Positions 36,409 through 44,884 of a DNA stretch of 64,000 nucleotides are shown one piece after another (position 1 is the stretch's first letter; each line of letters begins with the position of its first letter). Made by a program: the position numbers and the translations under genes. Source of the DNA: Campylobacter concisus (lineage in GTDB: Bacteria; Campylobacterota; Campylobacteria; Campylobacterales; Campylobacteraceae); the NCBI RefSeq assembly GCF_003048835.2, contig NZ_CP060705.1, positions 1,426,001 to 1,490,000 on the forward strand, read 5' to 3'. The notes under the pieces were generated by a model. It was given only the letters and a program-made list of their open reading frames with translations. It made no database searches and was not told where the DNA came from.

Positions 36409-37132
36409 CTTTTATATGGATATGCATATGCACTTTGACCTATACAAAAATAAATATGAAGTTTTGAAATATATTGAAGATAAGAAGTCTTATACTCTTG
36501 CAGTAACCAACCTACCAGATTTGTATAGGAAATACTATGCCGAGAATTGGGATTATAAATATGTAAGATTAGCATTAGGTTTTCATCCAGAGTTGGCCGC
36601 ACAATATTATGCTCAAATTAATATTTTTGAAAAATATATTAAAACGACACGTTATATTGGAGAAATTGGGTTAGATTATTCTGCCCAAAATATAGAAAAT
36701 GTAGATAAGCAAAAAGAAGTATTTAAAAAAATTGTTGATTTATGTAAAGCTGATAACAAAAAGATAATAAGTGTTCATACAAGAAAGGCAGAAAATGACT
36801 GTTTGAAAATTCTTGATGGATTTGAGGGAAAAGTAATATTGCATTGGTACACTGGTAATTTAAGTAATTTAAAAATTGCAATATCGAGAGGTTATTTTTT
36901 CTCCATAAATCAACAAATGATAAAGAGTAAAAATGGGAGAACTATTATTGATATGATTCCAATAGATAGAATACTCCTTGAAAGCGATGCACCCTTTACC
37001 GAGGGACTTCATACAACTTATAATATATCTTTTATGAATGATATTATTGAATATTTAAGCGTTAGTAAAAATTTAGAGAAACAGTTTATTTGCACAAAAC
37101 TAAAAGAAAATTTTAAAACAATTATTCTGTAA
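36401..37132 (+). CDS. qatD: QatD, TatD-family metal-dependent hydrolase
   Basis: 243 residues with the TatD metal ligands: HMH motif at residues 9 and 11, Glu in GEIGLDYS (about 88), His in ISVHTRK (about 126), His in LHWYTG (about 148) and Asp in LLESDAPF (about 195). TatD proteins are DNases; in Qat the fourth component belongs to this family. It overlaps qatC by 8 bp. Complete, with no sign of decay. Confidence 0.9.
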   Translation: MTNFYMDMHMHFDLYKNKYEVLKYIEDKKSYTLAVTNLPDLYRKYYAENWDYKYVRLALGFHPELAAQYYAQINIFEKYIKTTRYIGEIGLDYSAQNIENVDKQKEVFKKIVDLCKADNKKIISVHTRKAENDCLKILDGFEGKVILHWYTGNLSNLKIAISRGYFFSINQQMIKSKNGRTIIDMIPIDRILLESDAPFTEGLHTTYNISFMNDIIEYLSVSKNLEKQFICTKLKENFKTIIL

Positions 37133-37282
37133 TTTCATAGAAAAACTTACTTTTCCATTTCTTTATTCATTTATTTCTAACTGTGGCTATTAAAAATAAT
37201 ATTGGATTTTTAGGGAAAATGGATATATAAAGCAAGTATGTTCTAACAAGTTGGATTATTGGAAAATTAAGGAATAGTTTTA

Positions 37283-37303
37283 TGCTTGCAATATGCTTGC
37301 AAA
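37283..37303 (+). repeat. Right arm-type integrase site candidate
   Basis: Two TGCTTGCAA motifs 11 bp apart, matching the left-end pair at 22314 with one mismatch and in the same orientation. It lies 97 bp inside attR. Confidence 0.65.
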
Positions 37304-37400
37304 AAAATCGGATAAACAGAAATAAAATGGATAATAAGGCTAAATCCGATAACAAAAACCTTGATTTTATGCCATTTATATAAAATAAAATCAATGGACA

Positions 37401-37412
37401 TATCGAGTGGGA
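37401..37412 (+). repeat. attR core of the guaA element
   Basis: Exact copy of the 12-mer at the guaA 3' end. The codons that follow, ATC GAG TGG GAG TAA, give IEWE-stop, so they are likely the original guaA end displaced by the insertion. Confidence 0.85.
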
Positions 37413-37429
37413 GTAAGAACCTCTTAAAT

Positions 37430-37465
37430 AAAGCTGGCCGATATATGATATCTTACGCCAGCTTT
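37430..37465 (+). terminator. Displaced guaA terminator
   Basis: AAAGCTGGC and GCCAGCTTT form a perfect 9-bp stem around an AT-rich, partly self-pairing loop. It lies 18 bp beyond the attR repeat, just where a terminator after guaA should be. The T-run is weak. Confidence 0.55.
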
Positions 37466-37823
37466 AATCCTAAAATCAAAATATAAAATTAGCTCTAAAT
37501 AAATAACAAAAGAACACGCTTAATTTATATACATTTCTTGTTTTGAAATACAAGAAAAAAGTAAAGTTACACAATAAAGTGCCCTCTGGATATAGGCAAA
37601 TACAGCACCTCCTCCTAGCTTTTTTAAGTAAATTTGCAGATATCATAGACGGTCATAAAAAATTTATGAGCTAAAAACATTTTGCATCATCTTATAAATA
37701 TCACTTAAAATATTATGCAAGTATCAAAAAATGTTTTTCTAAATTTATGCGTTTTTACAAAAACACCAAACACTTTTTGTTTTATTAATAAGTTTAAACC
37801 AAGTTTTTAAATTGGCTGTAAAT
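37466..37823. other. Gene-free host DNA downstream of attR
   Basis: No credible coding frame. It holds one perfect 8-bp hairpin (TTTCTTGT at 37534-37541, ACAAGAAA at 37550-37557) and AT-rich DNA before the convergent psd gene. Confidence 0.5.
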
Positions 37824-38624
37824 TTATATTTCTCTGATCCTACCTATAGCTTCAGCAAATTTAAGCTCTTTGTTTTCAAAGAGATTGTACTCGATCGCAT
37901 CTTTTTCGCTAAGTATGACGATAGTTGAGCCAAGCTCGAAATTTCCAAGGCGCTCACCCTTTTTGATATGTAAATTTTCATACTCATAAATTTGCGTAAA
38001 ATTTGCCATCGCATTTGTTTGAATGCGCTCATCAAAGCTAAATTTCATCTTGCCAACGTTTAGCGCACCAACGAAGACTAGCCAAAGTTTTTTGCCATTT
38101 TTCATCTCGCAAAGTAGCGCCACACGCTCGTTTTTAGTATAAAGGCTATCGACCTTGCCAAGCCATTTTACTGCCACACTGTAAAGCTTACCAGGGATAT
38201 AGACCGCTTTTTTTATCGTAATGTCGCAAGGTGCATGATAATGATGGTAGTCTCTTGGGCTAAGATAGATGTTTGCAAAGTCAAACTCGCCTTCAAGCTC
38301 GCCCTGCCCCAAAAGCTCCTTCACGCCGTAGCTCATGCCCTTTATACTAAAGGCTTTTAGCTCGCTTGTGCTACCAAAACTAAGGCAGGTGCCATCAACT
38401 GGGCTAATAAATATCTCGTCTGCTGCGTCAAATTCCCTTGGTTTTATAAGCTCTCTGGTAAAAAGCTCGTTTAAATTTTTATACTCATTTGCCGGCTTAA
38501 ACTCACTCATATCGATCTTAAAAAGCTTTACGTAAAAGGAGTTGATGAGCTCTTGAAGCGGTTTGAAAAAATTTAATTTTGCAACTTTACCAAAAATTTG
38601 AGAAAAGAGATTGTCCTTGTTCAT
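37824..38624 (-). CDS. psd: Phosphatidylserine decarboxylase proenzyme
   Basis: Makes phosphatidylethanolamine at the inner membrane. 266 residues, with the self-cleavage motif NFELGSTIVIL near residue 220; the Ser becomes the pyruvoyl group. Other family signatures are SPVDGT, SPRDYHHYHAP and KGERLG. Full length. It is one base after the upstream phosphoesterase gene, so the two are likely co-transcribed. Confidence 0.95.
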   Translation of the reverse strand: MNKDNLFSQIFGKVAKLNFFKPLQELINSFYVKLFKIDMSEFKPANEYKNLNELFTRELIKPREFDAADEIFISPVDGTCLSFGSTSELKAFSIKGMSYGVKELLGQGELEGEFDFANIYLSPRDYHHYHAPCDITIKKAVYIPGKLYSVAVKWLGKVDSLYTKNERVALLCEMKNGKKLWLVFVGALNVGKMKFSFDERIQTNAMANFTQIYEYENLHIKKGERLGNFELGSTIVILSEKDAIEYNLFENKELKFAEAIGRIREI

Positions 38625-38625
38625 T

Positions 38626-39738
38626 TTATTCCTTGCTTAAATTTAAAATAGCGATCTCACTTGGAGCAAAGATCCTAACTGGAGGTCCCCAAAATCCTGC
38701 GCCACTACTAACATAAGCTTGCATTTTATCATTAATCTTATAAAGCCCATGTAAAAAACCTTGATCCAGCAAAACTAAGAGGCTAAAAGGGAAAATTTGT
38801 CCAGCATGCGTGTGACCACAAAGGACTAGATCGACATCTTTTTGCATAGTTTTTATAAATTTTGGCTGATGAGAGAGTAGGATGGTCGGCAAATTTGGGT
38901 CGCATCCTGCTAGCGCTTCATCTAAATTTGGCTCTAAATTTTTAAATCTTATGCCAGCTAGATCATAAACCCCTGCCAAATTTATACCAGCTATTTTTTC
39001 ATTTTTATTGCCAAGCACCCTAATGCCTAGAGCGCGAATTTTTTCTAATATCCCATCAACTCCGTGGTAGTATTCGTGATTGCCAGGGACATAAAAAGTG
39101 CCATAGGTGCTTTTAAGATTTTTTAATGGATCTAAAAAATCACCTATAAGCTCAGCTCTCATATCAACCAAGTCGCCAACTATCACCACCAGGTCTGGTC
39201 TAGCTAAATTTATCTCTTTCACAAGCTCAGCCACAAAGTCCTTTTGCAAAAACTCACCAATATGCACATCTGTTATCATGGCTATTTTTAGATCATTTTG
39301 TAAATTTTTTATTTTTATACTAATTTGTCTAATTTTTGGCGGAGTAAGTGCATTAAAAATTCCTTTTAAAAAGCAAGCAACTATAAAAACAACAAATGTC
39401 ACATCAAAGCAAAATTTAATAAATTTTCGTCTTGTGGGATTAAAATGAGCTTTTGAACAAATAGATCTAACAACATCATAAAACAAACTAACACCAAATA
39501 AAAATAGTGAAAAGCCAATGAGCGTCCCTGCTATCAGATATAGCTCTATATTTAAAAAAGAAAATCTTAGTTGAAGAACAAAGACAAACTCAAGCGCACT
39601 AATAATGTAGAAGAATATGCGAATTTTTTTAAGGTGTGGGGCAAAAAAAGATACCTTTTTTATAAAACGTTTATATGAGTATAAATTTGTAAAAACACTA
39701 AAGATAAATGCCCCAATAATGATCCGAAAAAGTCCCAA
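38626..39738 (-). CDS. Membrane-anchored metallophosphoesterase (YaeI-like)
   Basis: 370 residues. The first about 130 carry four hydrophobic segments; the rest is a calcineurin-like phosphoesterase with ITDVHIGEF, VGDLVD, GNHEYYHG, LLSHQP and GHTHAGQIF, the complete set of metal-binding motifs. The C-terminus SSGAGFWGPPVRIFAPSEIAIL is typical of the YaeI/YkuE group, which includes lipid pyrophosphatase-like enzymes. Specific substrate unknown; coupling with psd hints at a lipid role. Confidence 0.88.
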   Translation of the reverse strand: MGLFRIIIGAFIFSVFTNLYSYKRFIKKVSFFAPHLKKIRIFFYIISALEFVFVLQLRFSFLNIELYLIAGTLIGFSLFLFGVSLFYDVVRSICSKAHFNPTRRKFIKFCFDVTFVVFIVACFLKGIFNALTPPKIRQISIKIKNLQNDLKIAMITDVHIGEFLQKDFVAELVKEINLARPDLVVIVGDLVDMRAELIGDFLDPLKNLKSTYGTFYVPGNHEYYHGVDGILEKIRALGIRVLGNKNEKIAGINLAGVYDLAGIRFKNLEPNLDEALAGCDPNLPTILLSHQPKFIKTMQKDVDLVLCGHTHAGQIFPFSLLVLLDQGFLHGLYKINDKMQAYVSSGAGFWGPPVRIFAPSEIAILNLSKE

Positions 39739-39893
39739 AATATCTCCTTGAAAACAAAGATTATATTTTATATTTTTAAATTTACATTATAGATTTTATT
39801 GATTTTATAATTTAAATTTACAGAAACGGTTGTTAAAAGGTATTTGCTTTAGGATAATAACTAAAAGATAAAATTTTGGAATTTAAAAATAAA

Positions 39894-39916
39894 AAGGTGG
39901 GAAAAACTCCCACCTT
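39894..39916 (-). terminator. Terminator of the Hao cytochrome operon
   Basis: AAGGTGGGA pairs perfectly with TCCCACCTT; on the minus strand a T-run follows. It lies just after the stop at 39925. Confidence 0.85.
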
Positions 39917-39924
39917 AAAAAGCA

Positions 39925-41292
39925 TTACTCTACTTTACCAGATTCCATTCTTTTTTTGTAGATCTTGCGAAGTTTTCTTATATCATTTTTAACTTCGAAT
40001 ACACCATGCCAGTGTGAGTAGTCAGGGCCACCCATTAGAGCGCCTTGTCTCATACGACGACCTTCATGGTGCCACATATGATAATAGACATCTTGGAATT
40101 CATCTGACCAAGCATCTTCTAGTAGTAGGTTTTTAGCTTTCAACTCTTCAAGCATCTTAGTTGCTTCAGCGCTATAAACGTTATAAAGCTCTACTTGCTT
40201 ATCACCCATAATGAAGAAGTTATCTGTATGAGTTGATGTATGGCAAGCTTTACAAACTAGCTTCATCTCAGCTCTTGCTGCTTCTGGTCCATTTGGATGA
40301 CCTGCAAGTGGCGTTCCTATGGTTAGTTTGCCAGTTTTTTCGTAAACAACAGCAGCTTGTTCATCACCAGCTGTTCTTAGCTTACTGCTGACGCCCCATA
40401 GGTTCCATTTTAGTCTTCTTGAAACATTGTGAGTTGTTGTTGTTTCACCAACACCACTCATGTGGCAAGCTGCACAAGTTGGAGCTCTAAAGTCTGGTAC
40501 ATCCCATGTATCAGGAGCAGCATCAAAATTCCATTTGTGAGCTTCGCTATTATAGATATGTCCGTGCATTGAGTTGTTAAAGATCTCGATATCTGGGTGA
40601 TCAGGTCCAAGGTGGCAAGATGCACAAGCAGCTGGTTTTCTAGCTTCAGCTATGCTAAATGTGTGTGCGCTGTGGCATGATTTACAGTTACCTACGCCAC
40701 CATCAGGATAAACATTACCTATACCGTAGTTTGGCCAAGTCTCTTTTGTAGGTTTGTGATCAGCGTCTAGTTTGATGACGGTTCCGTGGCACTGTGTACA
40801 ACCAGTAGCGTCTGGAGCCATTTTGTATTCTGGATGATCCATACCTTCATAGTGATACATTAGTTTTACCATCGCAGGGTTAGCATACATTTGCATAGCA
40901 CCTCTTGCGTGACCACTCTTAACAGATTCTTCAACCTCATTTTCGTGACACTTAGCACAAGTTTTTGGGCTAACTAGCATTGAAACATGGTTGTTAGAAT
41001 CTTTTGGATGCACCTTAACTGAAGCCATAGGATTATCTGCATTTACAGAGTGGCAATCCATACAACTTACGCCAACGTGAGCGTGGCGACTATTTTTCCA
41101 ATCGGCAACTATGCCGGGTGTCTCTTTAGCGTGGCACTCAACACAGCTTTTTGATAAGTCTGACATTTTGTGAGCAACTTTAATGTTTTTTACAACATTA
41201 AGGTTTAAAGCGTCAGATTTATTTGCATCCATGTTTGCGGCAAAGCCAAAAGACATTAGACAGGCTAATAACATTAGCGACTTTTTAAACAT
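39925..41292 (-). CDS. haoA: Octahaem hydroxylamine-oxidoreductase-type cytochrome (epsilon-Hao)
   Basis: 455 residues with signal peptide (MFKKSLMLLACLMSFGFAAN) and eight CXXCH haem sites: CVECH, CMDCH, CAKCH, CTQCH, CKSCH, CASCH, CAACH and CKACH. This count and the layout fit the octahaem Hao family and exclude pentahaem NrfA. Epsilonproteobacterial Hao proteins are proposed to reduce nitrite or hydroxylamine in the periplasm, taking electrons from their HaoC partner. It lies downstream of haoC with a 9-bp gap. Confidence 0.88.
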   Translation of the reverse strand: MFKKSLMLLACLMSFGFAANMDANKSDALNLNVVKNIKVAHKMSDLSKSCVECHAKETPGIVADWKNSRHAHVGVSCMDCHSVNADNPMASVKVHPKDSNNHVSMLVSPKTCAKCHENEVEESVKSGHARGAMQMYANPAMVKLMYHYEGMDHPEYKMAPDATGCTQCHGTVIKLDADHKPTKETWPNYGIGNVYPDGGVGNCKSCHSAHTFSIAEARKPAACASCHLGPDHPDIEIFNNSMHGHIYNSEAHKWNFDAAPDTWDVPDFRAPTCAACHMSGVGETTTTHNVSRRLKWNLWGVSSKLRTAGDEQAAVVYEKTGKLTIGTPLAGHPNGPEAARAEMKLVCKACHTSTHTDNFFIMGDKQVELYNVYSAEATKMLEELKAKNLLLEDAWSDEFQDVYYHMWHHEGRRMRQGALMGGPDYSHWHGVFEVKNDIRKLRKIYKKRMESGKVE

Positions 41293-41301
41293 CTCTCCTC
41301 C

Positions 41302-41874
41302 TTACTTGGTTTTATTGTTTTCTTGTTTTTTAATTGCTTCAAATTTATCGATTTGTAGTCCTAAATTCTTGTGACCAACATGCTCGTGGCAGTCAACACA
41401 TGATTTTTTATTAGGATTTCCAAGAACGAAATAATCTCTATGTGGCAAGAATGATTTACCAGCTTGAATAACATTTTTTAAATTTGAGTGGCAAGTCATA
41501 CAACCACTATCATAGACAAAGTGAGATGCATGCTCGCGTTTTTTACGCCAGTCGATCTTGTCTGTATCTGTAAAAAATGTCTTATAGCCATCATTTATCG
41601 ATACTTTAAGTTTTGTAAGCACATAGGTATAGGCACTTGTATGATTTAGGTGACAGGCTGAACATTCAGCTTTTATGCCAAGCTTGTTATTGCCGCCGTG
41701 CGCGTCTTCATGATATGCAGCATTCATAGGATCCATCGTGTGGCAAATGGTACAGATGTAGCCGCTACCAGTCGCGTGAAGTGCATCAGCTATGCCCATA
41801 GAAGCGATAAGGCCGATTACGATGCCTATTATCACAGATGACCAAACAAAAAATTTCTTCTTAACTTCAGCCAA
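41302..41874 (-). CDS. haoC: NapC/NrfH-type tetrahaem quinol dehydrogenase (HaoC)
   Basis: 190 residues with one N-terminal membrane helix (VWSSVIIGIVIGLIASMGIA) and four CXXCH sites: CTICHTMD, CSACH, CMTCH and CVDCH. It anchors at the inner membrane, oxidises quinol and passes electrons to the Hao cytochrome. The start is TTG 41874, supported by AGGAGG upstream. The gene order haoC-haoA is that reported for epsilonproteobacteria. Confidence 0.85.
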   Translation of the reverse strand: MAEVKKKFFVWSSVIIGIVIGLIASMGIADALHATGSGYICTICHTMDPMNAAYHEDAHGGNNKLGIKAECSACHLNHTSAYTYVLTKLKVSINDGYKTFFTDTDKIDWRKKREHASHFVYDSGCMTCHSNLKNVIQAGKSFLPHRDYFVLGNPNKKSCVDCHEHVGHKNLGLQIDKFEAIKKQENNKTK

Positions 41875-41994
41875 AATTTCCTCCTGAATTTATCAATATA
41901 TCGTAAATTTTTACGAAAATTTTAGACGAATACTATCCAAAAATATATAAATTTTTTCTTTAAGTAAATGAAAATATTTATTTGATATTAACTT

Positions 41995-42633
41995 TCAATA
42001 AGAATAAATTTCTTGTAGCCCACCTACATTTTTTTCTAGAATTTGGTTCTTCTCATCAAGTTTGACTAAACCATTTGTTTTAAATTTATTTAAAATTCTC
42101 GAAAAAGTTTCTGGAGTCATATTAAGTATTGATGAAATTTTTGTATGCTTTAGCTCATTAAATAGATCTTCGTGATTTAAAATGAACCTAGCCACCTTCT
42201 CTTCGGAGCTTAGTATTAGTTCTTGGTGGAGTAAATTTGTTGTTATTCTTATCTTTTGAGCCATTGATTTTAGAAATTTCATGCAAATTTCTGGCTTTGT
42301 TAAAAATTGTGATTCAAATTTTTCATAATTTATCTTTAAAACCTCGCCAGAGATAGTAAAAATGGCGCTTGCTGGATAAGGGATATTTTCAAAATTTACA
42401 ACTTCAGCTACAAAATTCATAGGTGCAAGCTGATGGATAAAAATTTCCTTGCCATTTGCCGTAGTTTTATAAAGCTTAACTGAGCCAGTTATCAAAAACG
42501 TAAGCCACTTTGGCTCCTCGCCTTCTATAAATAAAAACTCGCCTTTTTTGTATTTTTTAACAACACTGATTGCTTCAAGTTTGGCTAAGTCCTCTGCGTC
42601 AAGGCCTTGGAAAAATGGGATTTGTTCTATCAT
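41995..42633 (-). CDS. Crp/Fnr-family transcriptional regulator
   Basis: 212 residues: an N-terminal cyclic-nucleotide-binding fold (KYKKGEFLFIEGEEPKWLTFLITGSVKLY) and a C-terminal helix-turn-helix (LKHTKISSILNMTPETFSRILNKFKTNGLVKL). The cysteine cluster of oxygen-sensing FNR is absent, so it may sense NO through haem, as DNR/NssR-type proteins do. It lies 120 bp upstream of haoC on the same strand and is a plausible regulator of haoCA, hcp and norZ. Confidence 0.85.
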   Translation of the reverse strand: MIEQIPFFQGLDAEDLAKLEAISVVKKYKKGEFLFIEGEEPKWLTFLITGSVKLYKTTANGKEIFIHQLAPMNFVAEVVNFENIPYPASAIFTISGEVLKINYEKFESQFLTKPEICMKFLKSMAQKIRITTNLLHQELILSSEEKVARFILNHEDLFNELKHTKISSILNMTPETFSRILNKFKTNGLVKLDEKNQILEKNVGGLQEIYSY

Positions 42634-42698
42634 ATTTTACTCGCTTTTAAGATGAAAAAGCATTTTAGCATAAAAAATAGGACAAAATTTAACGGATT

Positions 42699-42722
42699 TC
42701 AAAGGGAGCTTTCTCCCTTTGA
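42699..42722 (-). terminator. Terminator of mscL
   Basis: Perfect 10-bp stem TCAAAGGGAG / CTCCCTTTGA with a 4-base loop, 10 bp after the mscL stop. Confidence 0.75.
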
Positions 42723-42731
42723 TTAAAGAAA

Positions 42732-43139
42732 TTATTTTTTTAGAAGGTCTCTGATCTCAGTCAGAATTGCTATATCAGCTGGAGTTTCAGGCTCTGCAGG
42801 AGCTGCCTCTTCTTCTTTTGGTAGTTTATTTTTAAGTGTATTTAAAGCTTTGATGACGCAAAAAATACAAAACGCAATGATTAAGAAATCAACCATTGTT
42901 TGTATAAATGAGCCATAGTTTATCGTAACAGCTGGCGCGCCTTCTACTGCTTCTTTTAGTGTTAGCTTAAGATCAGTGAAATTTACACCGCCTGTTATAG
43001 CGCCAACTACTGGCATGATAATATCGCCAACTAGTGATGAGACAATCTTTCCAAATGCTCCACCGATAACAACACCAACTGCCATATCTATGACATTTCC
43101 GCGCATCGCAAATTCTTTAAATTCACTGATAAAACTCAT
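42732..43139 (-). CDS. mscL: Large-conductance mechanosensitive channel
   Basis: 135 residues with two membrane helices: [21 protein letters not shown] and the second at about 75 to 98 ([18 protein letters not shown]), plus the N-terminal FKEFAMRGN helix. Releases solutes under osmotic down-shock. Typical size and a Pro/Glu-rich linker before the C-terminal helix ([11 protein letters not shown]). Confidence 0.97.
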   Translation of the reverse strand: MSFISEFKEFAMRGNVIDMAVGVVIGGAFGKIVSSLVGDIIMPVVGAITGGVNFTDLKLTLKEAVEGAPAVTINYGSFIQTMVDFLIIAFCIFCVIKALNTLKNKLPKEEEAAPAEPETPADIAILTEIRDLLKK

Positions 43140-43247
43140 TGCTTTCTCCTATAAATAGTTAAATTTTCGTGCGGATTTTATAAAAACTATGCTTTGCTTA
43201 GCCTAAAAATTTAAAATTACATAACTTTAAATTTATCAAGCTAGTGT

Positions 43248-43253
43248 TATAAT
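43248..43253 (+). promoter_or_regulatory. Extended -10 of gltX
   Basis: TATAAT preceded by TGT, 34 bp upstream of the gltX ATG. Confidence 0.55.
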
Positions 43254-43286
43254 CCAAACTTCAAATTTAACGTAAGGAATGAGCTT

Positions 43287-44582
43287 ATGTATCGTTTTGC
43301 ACCCTCTCCAACAGGAGATATGCACATAGGAAATTTACGTGCTGCTATTTTCAACTATATTTGTTCTTTGCAAGATAAAAGTGGCTTTATTTTACGCATA
43401 GAAGATACCGACAAAGAGCGAAATATAGAGGGAAAAGAGAAAGATATCTTAGAAATTTTAAGCAAATTTGGCATAAAACCAGAGCAAATTTACATCCAAA
43501 GTGAAAATTTAAAATTCCACAGACAGCTTGCATCAAAGCTTCTCATCGACAAAAAAGCCTTTGCTTGCTTTTGCACTGAAGAAGAGCTAGAAGCTAAAAA
43601 GCAAAAAGCAAAAGAGCAAGGCGTGGCATATAGATATGACGGCACCTGCGAGAGGCTAAGCGACGCTGAAGTTTTAAACTGCGAGAAGCCATTTGTTATC
43701 CGCATGAAAAAACCAACACGCACGATGAGCTTTACAGATGCGATCAAAGGCGAGCTAAGCTTCGAGCCAGACGCAGTTGATAGCTTTGTCATCATGAGAG
43801 CGGATAAGACTCCAACTTATAACTTCGCCTGCGCGATTGATGATATGCTAGAAGGCGTGACCTTTGTCATACGCGGCGAGGATCATGTGAGCAACACACC
43901 AAAGCAAGACCTCATACGCGAGGGGCTTGGCTACACTGGCAAGATGAACTACGCGCATTTGCCTATCCTTTTAAATATAGAGGGCAAAAAAATGAGCAAA
44001 CGCGAGAACGAATCAAGCGTAAAATGGCTCTTTGAGCAGGGTTTTTTGCCTGAGGCGATCGCAAACTATCTGATACTTCTTGGCAACAAAACTCCAACTG
44101 AAATTTTTACGATAGAAGAGGCAGTGAAGTGGTTTGATATAACTAAAATTTCACGCTCACCCGCTAGATTTGACGTGAAAAAGCTTGAACAGATAAATAG
44201 AGAACACATCAAACTTGCCTCAAAAGAGCGCATAAAAGAGATCTTTGGCGTGGATGAGAGCAAGGTTGAGCTGGTTAAATTTTACACTCAAGAAAGCTCG
44301 CTAGTGCCTGAGATAAAGGCAAAAGTTGAGGCTATTTACTCACCAAAAATAGCTCCAGATGAGTATAAAAACGAATTTGAGATCATAAAAGAAGCAGCTC
44401 GTAATTTAAAAGCGTGCGAAACATTTGATGAGTTTAAAAAAGAGCTTATGAGCGCTACAAATTTAAAAGGTAAAAACTTTTTCATGCCGCTACGTGCGCT
44501 TCTTACAAACGACCTTCATGGCCCTGAGCTAAGTGAGCTCTATCCGCTCATCAAAGATGATCTAGGCAAAATTTTAATCTAG
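43287..44582 (+). CDS. gltX: Glutamyl-tRNA synthetase (short, GluRS2-type candidate)
   Basis: 431 residues with class I motifs [15 protein letters not shown] and KKMSKRENE, and an anticodon-binding C-terminal half. Campylobacter and Helicobacter carry two GltX proteins; this length and its place before a YggT gene match the shorter paralogue, which in H. pylori charges tRNA-Gln with glutamate for later amidation. That assignment here is inference. Confidence 0.9.
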   Translation: MYRFAPSPTGDMHIGNLRAAIFNYICSLQDKSGFILRIEDTDKERNIEGKEKDILEILSKFGIKPEQIYIQSENLKFHRQLASKLLIDKKAFACFCTEEELEAKKQKAKEQGVAYRYDGTCERLSDAEVLNCEKPFVIRMKKPTRTMSFTDAIKGELSFEPDAVDSFVIMRADKTPTYNFACAIDDMLEGVTFVIRGEDHVSNTPKQDLIREGLGYTGKMNYAHLPILLNIEGKKMSKRENESSVKWLFEQGFLPEAIANYLILLGNKTPTEIFTIEEAVKWFDITKISRSPARFDVKKLEQINREHIKLASKERIKEIFGVDESKVELVKFYTQESSLVPEIKAKVEAIYSPKIAPDEYKNEFEIIKEAARNLKACETFDEFKKELMSATNLKGKNFFMPLRALLTNDLHGPELSELYPLIKDDLGKILI

Positions 44583-44590
44583 GAGCAAAA

Positions 44591-44884
44591 ATGATACTTT
44601 CGACACTATTTACAGCGATCGCAAACATCTTAAGCATCATCGTCAATGTCTATACTTGGGTCGTCATCGCAGCAGCGCTTGTTAGCTGGGTCAAGCCTGA
44701 TCCTAGCTCGCCGATCGTGCAACTACTTTACAGACTGACTGATCCTATTTATAGCTTCATTAGACGCTATATAAAAACAGAATTTAACGGCATCGACTTT
44801 GCCCCACTCATCGTGCTTTTGGCACTTCAATTTTTAAGTCAATTTCTAATAAGGCTTTTATTTGTTTTTGCTGCGTCACTTTAG
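44591..44884 (+). CDS. YggT-family membrane protein
   Basis: 97 residues with two hydrophobic segments (about 5 to 25 and 72 to 95) and the family stretch VSWVKPDPSSPIVQLLYRLTDPIYSFIRRY. Its role is unclear; relatives have been linked to cation homeostasis and cell shape. It overlaps the transglycosylase gene by about 20 bp. Confidence 0.88.
   Translation: MILSTLFTAIANILSIIVNVYTWVVIAAALVSWVKPDPSSPIVQLLYRLTDPIYSFIRRYIKTEFNGIDFAPLIVLLALQFLSQFLIRLLFVFAASL

Larger units (their letters stand above)
22250..37412. mobile_element. Integrated mobilisable element carrying restriction-modification and QatABCD
   Basis: About 15.15 kb bounded by 12-bp direct repeats in the guaA 3' end. Order: XRE repressor, excisionase-like gene, tyrosine integrase, RHH-like protein, primase (interrupted), RepA-like ATPase (frameshifted), iteron-like cluster, candidate oriT, MobC, MobA relaxase (frameshifted), cytosine methylase, HhaI-like nuclease, small protein, HhaI-like methylase, small XRE protein, QatABCD. 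Lower GC, strong Shine-Dalgarno sites and Firmicutes-type mobilisation genes set it apart from the host. No conjugative secretion genes are present, so it would need a helper. Confidence 0.9.

Noticed and set aside
39925-41292. Pentahaem nitrite reductase NrfA
   Set aside because: There are eight CXXCH motifs and no CXXCK catalytic site, so the Hao family fits better.
41975-41994. FNR box upstream of haoC
   Set aside because: TTGAT and TTCAA halves are 7 bp apart instead of 4, so the match is not convincing.
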